A stretch of 64,000 nucleotides of DNA from Bradysia coprophila (GCF_014529535.1 NW_023503313.1:310001-374000); one strand, 5' to 3'; shown: positions 13,340-23,561, counted from the first letter of the stretch. Translations and numbers: made by a program. Notes: a model not told the origin generated them from the sequence alone.

Positions 13340-13890
13340 TTAATAGACTGTATGAGACTGACTGAGTGGTCTCTTCTTCTGTTTTTTACGAGACTGACCG
13401 AATGGTCTCTTCTCCTGTATTTTACGAGACCGACCGAGTGGTCTTTTCTTCTGTATTTTACGAGACTGACCGAGTGGTCTCTACTCCTGTATTTTACGAG
13501 ACCGACCGAGTGGTCTTTTCTTCTGTATTTTACGAGACCGACCGAGTGGTGTCTTCTTCTGTATTTTACGAGACCGACCGAATGGTCTCTTCTTCTTTAT
13601 TTTACGAGACTGACCGAGTGGTCTCTTCTTCTGTATTTTACGAGACTGACCGAGTGGTCTCTTCTCCTGTATTTTACGAGACTGACCGAGTGGTCTCTTC
13701 TTCTCTATTTTACGAGACTGACCGAGTGGTCTCTTCTTCTGTATTTTACGAGACTGTCCGAGTAGTCTCTTCTTCTGTATTTTGCGAGACCGACCGAGTG
13801 GTCTCTTTTTTAATAATTTGCGAGACCGACTGAGTGGTCTCTTTTCAAAATAGTTTACGAGACCGACTGAGTGGTCTCTTTTTTAGATTT
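13340..13890 (+). repeat. 36-bp tandem array with internal palindromes
   Basis: About 14 units of 36 bp. Each has GAGAC near the start and GTCTC some 15 bases later (consensus GAGACCGACCGAGTGGTCTC), followed by a TTCTTCTGTATTTTAC spacer. Because 36 is a multiple of three, two frames stay open for 178 and 155 codons with a 12-residue period; they look like a by-product of the array rather than genes. Confidence 0.9.
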
Positions 13891-13899
13891 GACTATGTT

Positions 13900-14170
13900 T
13901 GAGACTCAAAATATTTTTGAGACTCTTTGAGAAGTCTCATTTCAGTTTTTTCTAGATCCTTTTAGAGGCCATCTGAGAACTCTCACTTTCTTTTCGACGT
14001 CTTTTGAGACTATCTGAGAACTCTCACTTTCTTTTCGATATTTCTTGAGGTTATTTGAGAAGTCTCATTTTAATTTTTTTTCGAGATCCTTTTGAGGCCA
14101 TCTGAGAACTATCACTTTCTTTTCGACATTTTCTGAGACCATCTGAGAACTCTCATTCCCATTTTCCATC
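13900..14170 (+). repeat. Degenerate GAGAAGTCTC / GAGAACTCTCA repeats
   Basis: Four to five diverged units of roughly 64 bp, containing CATCTGAGAACTCTCACTTT and TTTTCGACATT-like spacers. Each again has a GAGA...TCTC dyad. They lie between the 36-bp array and the 5S-like relic within the foldback structure. Confidence 0.7.
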
Positions 14171-14307
14171 TGTGAGATATTTCATTGTCTTTAGGCTGTA
14201 GTTTCTTCCCGCATTCACAGATGGCACAGTTTTTTATTTTTTCTTATAATTCGCTGAAATGATAGAAATTTTAGTGATATTTGATTTTTTTTTTACCTTT
14301 TTTTATT

Positions 14308-14402
14308 TCGTAATGTATTTTCCGATCACCACTCCAAGTACTAACCGCGCCGAATGATGCTTAACTTTAGGATTGGACTGCCAGCCACCTTACGCGTGTT
14401 GC
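14308..14402 (-). pseudogene. 5S rRNA-like relic (partial 5S pseudogene or 5S-derived SINE head)
   Basis: On the minus strand the segment reads AAAGTTAAGCATCATTCGG followed by CGCGGTTAGTACTTGGAGTG and GTGATCGG. This matches the 3' two-thirds of eukaryotic 5S rRNA, which contains the internal RNA polymerase III control region (the AGTTAAGC A box and the GGCGCGGTTAGTACTTGGATGG C box). The 5' third is too diverged to align by eye and the 3' end runs into A-rich sequence. It sits inside the foldback structure between two tandem arrays. Either a 5S pseudogene or the head of a SINE3-type element; not likely a functional 5S gene. Confidence 0.65.
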
Positions 14403-14454
14403 TAAATTGGATATATCTTCGTATAGGTCTTATTTCGAACCGTTGTTACAAAAA

Positions 14455-15160
14455 CTTTGAGGCCGACTGAGTGGTCTTCCTTGGATTATTTTTCGTTGGA
14501 CTTTGGGAGACTGACCGAGAAGTCTCGTTTTGAATATTTTACGAGAATGTAAGAGAGCGACCGAGTGGTCTTTCCTGGATTATTTTTCGTTGGACTTTGG
14601 GAGACTGTCCGAGAAGTCTCGTTTTGAATATTTTACGAGAATGTAAGAGAGCGACCGAGTGGTCTTTCCTGGATTATTTTTCGTTGGACTTTGGGAGACT
14701 GACCGAGAAGTCTCGTTTTGAATATTTTACGAGAATGTAAGAGACCGACCGAGTGGTCTTTCTTGGATTATTTTTCGTAGGACTTTAGGAGACTGACCGA
14801 GAAGTCTCGTTTATGAACATTTTACGAGAATGTAAGAGACCGAACGAGTGGTCTTTCTTGGATTATTTTCGTTGGACTTGAGGAGACTGACCGAGAAGTC
14901 TCGTTTTGAATATTTTATGAGAATATAAGAGACCGAACGAGTAGTCTTTTCGGATTATTTTTCATTGGACTTTATGAGACCGGCCGAGTAGTCTCGTTTT
15001 TGAACATTTTACGAGAATGTAAGAGACCGAACGAGTAGTCTTTTCGGATTATTTTTCATTGGACTTTATGAGACTGGCGGAGTAGTCTCGTTTTTGAATA
15101 TTTTATGAGAATGTAATCGAACGACCGAATGGTCTCTCTTGGATTTTTTTTCGTTGGACT
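14455..15160 (+). repeat. 94-bp tandem array, left arm of the foldback
   Basis: About eight units. Starts of GAGACTG at 14507, 14601, 14695 and 14789 show an exact 94-bp spacing. Each unit holds GACCGAGAAGTCTCGTTTT, ATATTTTACGAGAATGTAAG, GACCGAGTGGTCTTTC and GGATTATTTTTCGTTGGACT. The same unit occurs in reverse complement at about 15750-16620. Confidence 0.92.
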
Positions 15161-15164
15161 TTAT

Positions 15165-15320
15165 GATACTGACCGAGTGGTCTCATTTCAAGAACATATT
15201 TTTTCGAAATGCAGAGACCAACTGAGTGGTCTCATTTCAAGAACATATTTTTTCGAAATGCAGAGACCAACTGAGTGGTCTCATTTTAAGAACATATTTT
15301 TTTTTAAATGCAGAGGCCAA
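15165..15320 (+). repeat. ~49-bp tandem repeats at the inner end of the left arm
   Basis: Three units of AGACCAACTGAGTGGTCTCA followed by TTTCAAGAACATATTTTTTC and GAAATGCAG. The third unit is diverged. A matching but decayed reverse-complement stretch at about 15640-15745 forms the inner part of the right arm. Confidence 0.85.
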
Positions 15321-15630
15321 CTGTTTCAATTTTTGACATACTTTGACTCTGATCCACTGTAGAGACCTTTGAGAGTTCTCTTTAGAACTAAACTTTTATT
15401 TTACCTAATTATTTAAATTATTTGTGAGACTAATGATACAGTAATGATGTGAGTAATAAAGTTTTTTAGAAAATAGTTACGAAACCAATACCAGCTGATC
15501 AAAACAAATTCGCCGTCGAAATGGCTACTTGTTCACAGTACTCGATGCAAACACAGCAGCAAAACTTGATAGAAACAAAATTGCGTTTATAATTAAAAGT
15601 TAAGCTCAAAAGAGAACTCTCATAGGTCTC
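15321..15630. other. Unique loop between the foldback arms
   Basis: About 300 bp of AT-rich, non-repetitive DNA separating the two arms of tandem repeats. It codes for no protein I can support and would be the loop of a hairpin. Confidence 0.6.
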
Positions 15631-15639
15631 TGCAGTCGG

Positions 15640-16620
15640 TCAGAGTCAAATATTGAAAAAAAGACCGCTCAGTTGTTTTCTATTTCAAAAAAATGAGACT
15701 GCTGATTTGGTCTCTGTATTTCAAAAAAATATTTTCTTGAAGTGAGACCACTCGGTCAGTCTCCCAAAGTCCAACGAAAAATAATCCAGGAAAGACCACT
15801 CGGTCGGTCTCTTACATTCTCGTAAAATATTCAAAACGAGACTTCTCGGTCAGTCTCCCAAAGTCCAACGAAAAATAATCCAGGAAAGACCACTCGGTCG
15901 GTCTCTTACATTCTCGTAGTAAAATATTCAAAACGAGACTTCTCGGTCAGTCTCCCAAAGTCCAACGAAAAATAATCCAGGAAAGACCACTCGTTTGGTC
16001 TCTTACATTCTCGTAAAATATTCAAAACGAGACCACTCGGTCAGTCTCCCAAAGTCCAACGAAAAATAATCTAAGAAAGACCACTCGGTCGGTCTCTCAC
16101 ATTCTCGTAAAATATTCAAAACGAGACCACTCGGTCAGTCTCCTAAAGTCCAACGGAAAATAATCCAAGAAAGACCACTCGTTCGGTCTCTTACATTCTC
16201 GTAAAATGTTCAAAAACGAGACTTCTCGGTCAGTCTCCTAAAGTCCAACGAAAAATAATCCAAGAAAGACCACTCGTTCGGTCTCTTACATTCTCGTAAA
16301 ATGTTCAAAACGAGACTTCTCCGTCAGTCTCCCAAAGTCCAACGAAAAATAATCCAAGAAAGACCACTCGTTCGGTCTCTTACATTCTCGTAAAATGTTC
16401 AAAACGAGACTTCTCCGTCAGTCTCCCAAAGTCCAACGAAAAATAATCCAGGAAAGACCACTCGGTCGCTCTCTTACATTCTCGTAAAATATTCAAAACG
16501 AGACTTCTCGGTCAGTCTCCTAAAGTCCTACGAAAAATAATCCAAGGAAGACCACTCGGTCGGTCTCAAAAATCTCATAAAATATTGAAAAAGAGACCAC
16601 TCGGTCAGTCTCGTTCAGCC
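15640..16620 (-). repeat. 94-bp tandem array, right arm (inverted)
   Basis: About nine reverse-complement units recognisable by AGTCCAACGAAAAATAATCC, spaced roughly 93-98 bp apart, the variation coming from small indels such as an extra AGT near 15920. Sequence differences between units (CTCGGTCGG versus CTCGTTCGG, CCGTCAG versus GGTCAG) cluster in neighbouring units, suggesting local amplification or conversion within the arm. Confidence 0.92.
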
Positions 16621-16921
16621 AAAGTTCAACAATCATCAAAGAAATAAAATATTGAGAATGAAATGAGACTGAAAACGTAATGAGACTGAAATGAGACCGT
16701 TGATCATGCTCATTTTACAGTCTCACTGAGACCTTAATTTTCACCCGGGGGATTTTGGCTACTCTCATCAATCCTGTGAATTGGTTGGTTATCGAGGGGG
16801 AAACAACAATGGAAAATGTTGTCCCACCGTTCGGCCATTCGCCTATTATTTCCACGTTATTCGCCTTTATTCGTTTATAAATTTCTTAACACTGCCCCAC
16901 CATTCGCTCGTTGGCTATACA

Positions 16922-17877
16922 TCACCTGAATGTTCGATAAATCGGCAATAAACCGATATCGTTTTCGAATTTACGCAACGAAATATAATGCTCCGTTATG
17001 CGGGCCTGGAATATAGCGCATTTCCGTTCTACTATCAATTGTCTGCTATACTTTACGTTTCGCCGTACATTATGGACCGATTTCCCAATTCTCTGTGGCA
17101 TTGGCCGACTCTTCATTGTGTGTAGCATATTTCGCGAAGTATCCTAAGGCAATCCCATACAGATAGATTGCTTCGGAAGAATTTTGTCGAGTTGAAAAAG
17201 GAAAACTGTCAAGCAATATTGGCTGCTACGACAATGATATTAATGTTTTTAGTTAGTGTTTGGTGGGCCGTTTGCCAGTGTCGAAATTAGACTAAAAGTC
17301 TATGCAGGGGAGCTATTTACATCAAAATTGCAATTAGTGCAATGTGGATCGAAATACAGAGCATTTCTTTCCAGTATTGTGCCATACTATCAGCAACGGC
17401 AAGTTCATGGTAGAAATGCACATATTTGGCATGCTTCTGTCACCGAATATCCGATGAACGTCGAATGACAAATTCCACAACGTATCCGAGCGATACGGTT
17501 TAGATGGCAGCCATGCTGGCAGTTTTCTATAGAGTCTACTGTCGCGGCTGTCCAGTGTTCGCCACAATTTGCGCAAACTCTGACACGTGATAGATACTCG
17601 ATTTGATGGCGATCGTACATGTTACTTTATAAATGTAAAAGGCGATCCAAAAATTCTTTCGTACTAGGTAAGCTGTATTAGTCCCCCACGGAAAAAATGT
17701 CCGTTTTCCTGTCCTGGCAGGAAAAAAGACATCGTTCAAAAATGCAAAATGTCTTTTTTTCTGGCAGCTCATGATGTTAACTGTTACTGTACTGATTTCC
17801 AGAACATTTCTTCTTCGTGGAATGGTATTGAGTATTCTAAAAGCTTTCCGTGCCCTTTGCACTTTATATTTCCGCAT
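16922..17877 (-). pseudogene. Decayed, unidentified Cys-rich coding-like region
   Basis: One minus-strand frame contains two open pieces, 17405-17620 and 16922-17128, separated by several stops. The first piece has spaced cysteine pairs (CANC, then C-x3-C, then CGIC and CQIC about 12 residues apart), typical of zinc-binding modules. A further CTNC occurs in the interrupted part. A third open piece, 17536-17877, overlaps in another frame, consistent with a frameshift. The stretch is less AT-rich than its surroundings. I cannot name the family. It could be a decayed host zinc-finger gene, a transposon gene or a viral insertion. Confidence 0.3.
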
Positions 17878-18844
17878 CGGCTGCCCAGACTCACCAATCG
17901 ATTAGAAAATTTTTCGCAGCACATCGACTCACACGTTCAGTTACCTTACAGTAAAACAAGAAACGTTTATCGAAATCGGTTGAGATTTGCTAAAGCAATG
18001 ACGATAAGAGAAAGATACTCGCATATGGTTTAAAATCGACTTAACTTTTGATCGCTTATCACAATATTACCCAAGACGGTTCATTTTCGCATGTTTATCA
18101 GTGTTTCACGTTGACGCATAAACGAAATGAGTTTAATGGTGACCCTGTTGATTTGTATAGTTAAATGTCGAACTTTGCTTGCAAAATTGATTCGGTGCAA
18201 AGTAATAAAAAAATGGAGTCGTAAATCACGACAGTGTACAATGTCATTTCACACTTTTACACTGTTTCATATCAGGGTCATGTGATTAGACAACGCACTT
18301 GAAGCAAAAGGGATCACAGTCAACAGCCGCCTAATTGAGTACCATTTTGTATGAAATGGTTTTTTTTACAGCGTTTTACAGTTGTGTAACACTGTCAAGT
18401 TTTAGTACCCCATTTAGAGTACCATTCATGCTTGAAATGGATTAGAGAAAAAATAACTCTATTTGAGACAGTCAGAATGTTGCTACTATTTCATTGTTTT
18501 CGTCACAAGATTTTGTTTACTTGATGTCCTTCAACGACCGGTGTAATCTATTACAACATCCTAGGCTGTACCGAAACTAGAAATTAAACATCAACCTATT
18601 CTACCTGAGCGCTTCTTCCTTGTTTTCACATCTGAATTAGGTCGTTTCTTAAAGTGTTTCTCTGAGAACTACAACAGCGCCATATTCAGCTGCCAAAAAT
18701 TTGCTGCCAAGTGGTGAAAACGTCAACAAGATCCATGCACCATTGGTTACAGGAGATAATGGATCATTTGAAATGCAAGGAGATAGGGAAGACCCCTTCC
18801 AGAAGCAATGGATAGATCAAATAAATTTATCTAAAATTCCGATT

Positions 18845-18850
18845 TTTATT
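18845..18850 (-). terminator. Candidate polyadenylation signal for seipin
   Basis: TTTATT on the plus strand is AATAAA on the minus strand, about 185 bp after the seipin stop codon. It is the nearest canonical hexamer noted downstream. Position only; no transcript evidence. Confidence 0.45.
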
Positions 18851-19033
18851 AGAGCAAAACTATTACATTTATCACAATGAAAATTAGGGTAACTATACAA
18901 TGACGAGATCATGTCTTTTATATGGTTGTTCAATGAAATGCGTGCGTGAAGAACATAATTTTAAGTGCCTTACTAAGCAACAATTATATAAAAACTATTT
19001 TAGAAAAAACTTCATTTCGTACAAAATTCGTTT

Positions 19034-21174
19034 CTAACACTTTGAACTCGAATTCAAATTACCAAACTTATTATCGACTGGACTATCACCCGATCGATTG
19101 CTAAATGCCGATTGATCATCCGCCAGACTGATAATATCGTCATCGTCCAGTATCTTATTGGATTCATCAATTGACGTTGAATAATCTGCTTGAATAAATG
19201 AATGAAAAAAATTTGAAAATTGAAATAGTTTTCCAATCATTTACCTCCTCGATTTCTTCTCTTTCGGTTGACTGTGTTCCGGAAAATCTCTTTAGCGTCC
19301 TCAATCCACATATAATCGCCCCAATGATACCAGCTCAGTAAACTGACGACCATTATGAAGAACAGATTGGTGCAAATTCCTAAAATAAAATTGGTATAGT
19401 CATTGGATCGACAATTGGACAACGACAAATGAACTTCCAACTTCCAACCTTACCACTTAATATCAATTTTTGGCCCACACATCATTAAATGAGGCAAAAT
19501 GTGAATCATGCTGTCCTCTTCATTTTCCTCCATTTTGCCAAAAATGTGCCATTATGGCTTCGACCACACGAGAAAAAAGGACTTGCTCAAGAAACAACAA
19601 GTTCCTGAAGAAGCAGTGAGTAGTCGCCGAATCTTCCAGAACCCACCTTTTCTTCAGGAAATCACAATTTTTTAATATATTGTAGAAGGGAAAATGCGAA
19701 AAGAAATGACCACTTCACGAAGAAAAGGTGAACTCATGAAGAATCACATCTTTTTCAGGAATTCTTCAGAAAGACGTCGTTTCTCGTGTCGTCGATTTTT
19801 CAGTGCAATGGTTAAAAATCGATTGTAAGAATGTGTAGGCCAAAAATTGACGTTTAAGTGCTAAGGTTCTTTCACTAAATATACAAATTGAGAAAAATTC
19901 TGTACGTATCGGTACGAAAATAGCGCAATAGCCTTAAAATGCAATCTATCCAAATCCACCCGAGTCAAAACACTTTTCAATTTCAATCGCACAGTCAAAA
20001 AAAATCTGGATCCTCTTCTGATCAACACCTAGTTTCCTAGTTACCTGATCAAGCACATGAAAGGCTTTTAACTGAACCGTGATATCGGAGTAGAATTTAC
20101 AGAACAGAGTGGAGTCTTTTCTTAAAAAAAGGGCCTGACGATGTAGCTCTCAGGACGCTAAAACTGCTCCACAGTAAAACTTACCAACAATTTTCTTTAC
20201 TTTCTGCCCCGAAAAGACTTTCTACAACATCCAATGAAAAAAGTAAAATAAAACTGGTCAGCTTACCTATTGCAGCCGAAAGCATGGGCCAATGAAACAT
20301 TATATATCTCAGGCCGGAGAAGTGTGCTGTTATATGCAACGTCATGGAGTAGTATTGCAATTCCCTTGATTGTAGTTCAATAAAGACGTCGGTGACCGGA
20401 TGACTCTGCAAATAAAAATCCAAATTAATAAAATTGGTCAATCCGAACTCGAGTAGCAATTTAACCTGGTCGTCCTCGTAGTTTGTAAACAGCTCGATAA
20501 ACACCTGCTGTGCTTCCTCCTTTAATCCCGTCACATACAACGGACTCATAATCAGTGTTGTAATAGTTCGGATCAGTTTGGATTTGTAGTGTAACATCGC
20601 CGCTCGACAAGAATGGTCTCGTAATTGTGTTAGCTGGTCTCGCATTTCGGCACATACCATGAACATGCCGAGGTCTTGATTTTGGGGCGATTCAGGCATA
20701 TCGATAGATAAATACACTCGGTATGGCTGACCCACCATCAGTAGTTGTTGGCGTTTTGTTAGAGAGACATGAGCGTGTGGAAAGGAACACGGACCTCTTT
20801 CATTGTTCGTTGTGCACGATCTGCGAAAAGAGCACAATTCCACTGTTCAGTTACACAGTTGCATGGCGATAGTCGGTGATTGTGGAGTCTTACTCGAATT
20901 GCATATACACAGGCCGGGTGTGTGCGACAGCAGGAATGAATGTGTAGTAAAATGCAATGTACATAAAAACTGCTGCCCAAATGACAATTGCAGATGATAC
21001 TGCCACTATTGATGCCTTTACAGCAATTTCTTTGACTGATGAAATTTGGTCTGATGTCTTTGTGCGATAATGATCAAAGGCAGTGGAAACAACACTTGTT
21101 ACCGGTCGAAAAACCATTTTCCGTATAATTCCGAACGGATCCAATAAAGTGATTATTAGCGAAACGAAACCCAT
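19034..21174 (-). CDS. Seipin: Seipin, ER lipid-droplet biogenesis scaffold
   Basis: Five coding exons: 21174-20894, 20820-20466, 20405-20267, 19379-19245, 19188-19034; 354 aa, phases consistent. Seipin oligomerises in the ER membrane at lipid-droplet contact sites and controls droplet formation. A first membrane helix lies at about residues 50-78 (ending AVFMYIAFYYTFIP). The luminal beta-sandwich follows with family signatures CSFPHAHVSLTKR, GQPYRVYLSIDMPESPQNQD, LGMF and MLHYKS, then ITAHFSGLRYIMFHWPM before a second helix at about 256-276. A short acidic/Ser tail ends the protein. Length is near that of other insect seipins. Intron 2 (20406-20465) is 60 bp and open in frame, and intron 4 ends in a NAGNAG acceptor. 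It is divergent from the ACBP gene. Confidence 0.93.
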
Positions 21175-21464
21175 CCTAATCGATTCCTATTAATTCCTAT
21201 TCACAGTCTAAGCAAGTTTTCCGAAAATAAAATGTTACGTTATATTGTTACCGACACGATCGATTATGTGCAACATTGTTGAGCAAATGCGTTTTATCTA
21301 CGAAAAAAAAAAAATAATTCGAGGAATTGGTGATAACCCCGGAATAGCTTAAAGTTCAATTTTTATCTAATGTGCCTCTAACAATGGTGTCTGTCTATTT
21401 GTTTGTTTGATTCAGTTAAGAGATTCTATGTTTATGTTTGAACTGACCAATTGAAATCAGCTGA

Positions 21465-21631
21465 GGGGCCGTTCATAAATTACGTAACGCAAAAATTGAT
21501 AATTTTCAGACCCCCCCCCCCGGGTCTGTAACGCTAAAATGTATGGAACTTTAAAAAAAATGTATGGACCGTAACGCCAGGTCAACACCCCCCCCCCGGG
21601 TATTTGCGTTACGTAATTTATGAACGGCCCC
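21465..21631. mobile_element. Palindromic MITE with GGGGCCGTTCATAAATTACG ends
   Basis: Terminal inverted repeats begin GGGGCCGTTCATAAATTACG and continue TAACGC, perfectly matched at both ends. Inside, two runs of C (12 and 10 bases) followed by GGG are in the same orientation. TGA flanks both ends and may be a 3-bp target duplication. No coding capacity. Confidence 0.8.
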
Positions 21632-22553
21632 TGACAGTTGACTGGAAAATTTTATTGTTCGAAAATTCGTTTTCCGTGGTAAATTTGAAAGAGAGCATGC
21701 AAAACATATGACCATTTCATCACTTGTGATCCAAATAACTAATTTTTATGTACCTTCTATCAACATGCAAACAGTGTTGTGCTATTTTCTTGCTCCTCGA
21801 ACTAAGATGTCCAAACAAGGACAATGTACTATTGCTATATATGAGAACAATTACAGACATTACCGATTATGTCGTTATTGATGATAACAGATGACTATCC
21901 GTTTCTGTAGGGCTGCATAATATGCAGTACATATTGCAGGTTGTTGTTGTAAAACTATAAAATACGAACAGGTGCGAGGATTTTAACTTTAGAAAGTAAG
22001 TAATTTTTGGATACAGCAGAGGAGCGCATTCCAAGAACGCCTGTTACTGGAGTGCGTTGAGCAGATAGATCAATTTCCACTTCCACTTTTCAAGTTGCAC
22101 TAAATTCGAGAAATATAAAAGATATTCGCAGGAAAGTTAAGCCCACTTCAAAATCTAATTGGAAAATCTCTCAAACGTGCTAGGTTGGTAAGAATTTGTT
22201 TTCTGAAATGAAAGTTTTGCCTCAGAACCGCGGTTTTGACCTGAAGCTAATACCGATACTGTTGAGTTGTTTACTGAGGGTTGAAAATTTCAGTGAAAAA
22301 CCTGGACATAACAGAACAGAAGCCCAGCAAATTGAAGAAACAAATAGTTTATGTCATTGTGTGTGGAAATAGTATATACCCTTCGGGTCGGGCTGTAACA
22401 CCCCACTTGTCAAATAAACAACTTGGAACCTCGGAAGTACAATGCTTTACGTGATTAGGCAATGTAAATGAAAATAAAACATGCCGTAACACGTAAAGTA
22501 GTATTTCACCACACGTCGAAACAAAAAAAATTTCCAGCAATAGAGCACAATAC

Positions 22554-22757
22554 TTTGTTGCCTTGCGGCCAGAAAATACGAAAACCTAGTTTTGAGAAAG
22601 GCTAATGAGTCATTTTCTAGCCGCAAGACAACATTACTGCCTCAATAAAAAGTTCCCCAGCAAGACAGTACGGTATTTCGTCGTCTTGTGACCAGAAAAT
22701 GCAAAAATCCAGTTTTGAGCGAGATGGTAATGACTCATTTTCTGGCCGCAAGACAAC
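22554..22757. repeat. Tandem pair of ~79-bp palindromes
   Basis: Two related copies (22554-22632 and 22679-22757). Each starts close to TTGCGGCCAGAAAAT, has AGTTTTGAG in the middle, and ends CATTTTCTGGCCGCAAGACA. The arms of each pair with each other. They are separated by a unique 46-bp spacer. Confidence 0.8.
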
Positions 22758-23561
22758 AAAATTGTTAAGTGATTCAAAATCACCAATGCCAGTAGCACTT
22801 TTAACTTTATGCAAAGTCTGCATAGAAGCAATATTCATGACCTCTGTATTGACTAACGAAAATAGCTCGAATTCAGTTAGACTTTTCTTAGGGCATCTGG
22901 AATTCTTCTAGTTTTGGTTTACTGGTAGCTCTCAAAACTTCTGCAATTTTGTTCATCACGGGACAGTAGGTCATCGAACTCGCCGTATTAAGAGATAATA
23001 GTTTGTTTTTTTTCATTTTCCTCACCATAAATAACTATTACGGTAAGGCTAGCGGATGTTAAGAGTGTTACATTTGCGAGTTATAACAGTTATGACCACC
23101 TATCAATTCGAATCTTCCGCCGAACGAATGCAACACATATTCGAAATTCCATTTGGAAATTCGCGGAAATATAAATGGGAAAATATAAATAAAAAACTTC
23201 AAGGTCCCGCATGTAATGTTCGGTGTAATCTAATCATAACGATAAGTACGCTTTTCTGCACCACACCTACGATTTTTTACAAGGTAAAAACTATTATCCG
23301 TTAACCGGTGCTCTTTACCAAATTCATTAAAACGTAAATTACCTCATCGTTTCACAATTTTGAGAATAGAATTCGTTCTTGAGAATATACAAAATTTTCT
23401 ATATCAAATTGAAGACTACGCATAGAGCACAGAGCATTTATTTATACAAATTGAATGACTCAATTGCTCATAAAATAATCAACGTCCATTCAAAACGAGT
23501 TTATTGTTCTGATCGATTATTTCCTTGTTTCCTTTCAGGCGAAAATTTACCACAATTGAAA

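Larger units (their letters stand above)
13175..16749. mobile_element. Foldback-like element made of tandem repeats in opposing arms
   Basis: Bounded by CCCGGGT at 13175 and ACCCGGG ending at 16749. Nearly everything between is tandem repeats sharing the core GAGACCGACCGAGTGGTCTC or diverged forms. The left side has a 36-bp array, a ~64-bp degenerate array, a 94-bp array and a ~49-bp array. The right side has the 94-bp array in reverse complement. Flanks GGATATGG (13167-13174) and GGATTTTGG (16750-16758) look like an imperfect target duplication. Drosophila Foldback (FB) elements also have long inverted repeats built of short tandem units; relationship to them is inferred from architecture only. 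No transposase is present. Confidence 0.6.
16750..19033. other. Intergenic DNA between the foldback element and seipin
   Basis: The first half has the decayed open region at 16922-17877, listed separately. At 18330-18440 the phrase GAGTACCATT...TGAAATGG occurs twice. TTTATT at 18845-18850 is AATAAA on the minus strand, about 185 bp past the seipin stop, and is the best candidate for its polyadenylation signal. Confidence 0.5.
21175..23561. other. Divergent intergenic region between seipin and ACBP
   Basis: Holds a 167-bp MITE with long C runs (21465-21631) and a pair of related palindromes (22554-22757). The ACBP 5' end is not certain: CCTTTCAG at 23531-23538 looks like a splice acceptor 24 bases before its ATG, so an upstream non-coding exon is likely in this region. 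Confidence 0.5.

Noticed and set aside
13229..13833. 178- and 155-codon repeat-protein frames
   Set aside because: They follow from a 36-bp unit lacking stops in two frames at once. Two overlapping frames with the same period point to the DNA array, not to a protein.
14308..14402. Functional 5S rRNA gene
   Set aside because: The 5' third is not recognisable and the 3' end is degraded, so it is called a relic.
13340..16620. CRISPR-like array
   Set aside because: Units are adjacent tandem repeats with no unique spacers, in a eukaryotic context with no cas genes.
19561..19800. Possible MITE in seipin intron 3 (ACACGAGAAA and TTTCTCGTGT)
   Set aside because: Only about ten terminal bases pair, the interior does not fold, and no flanking duplication is seen.
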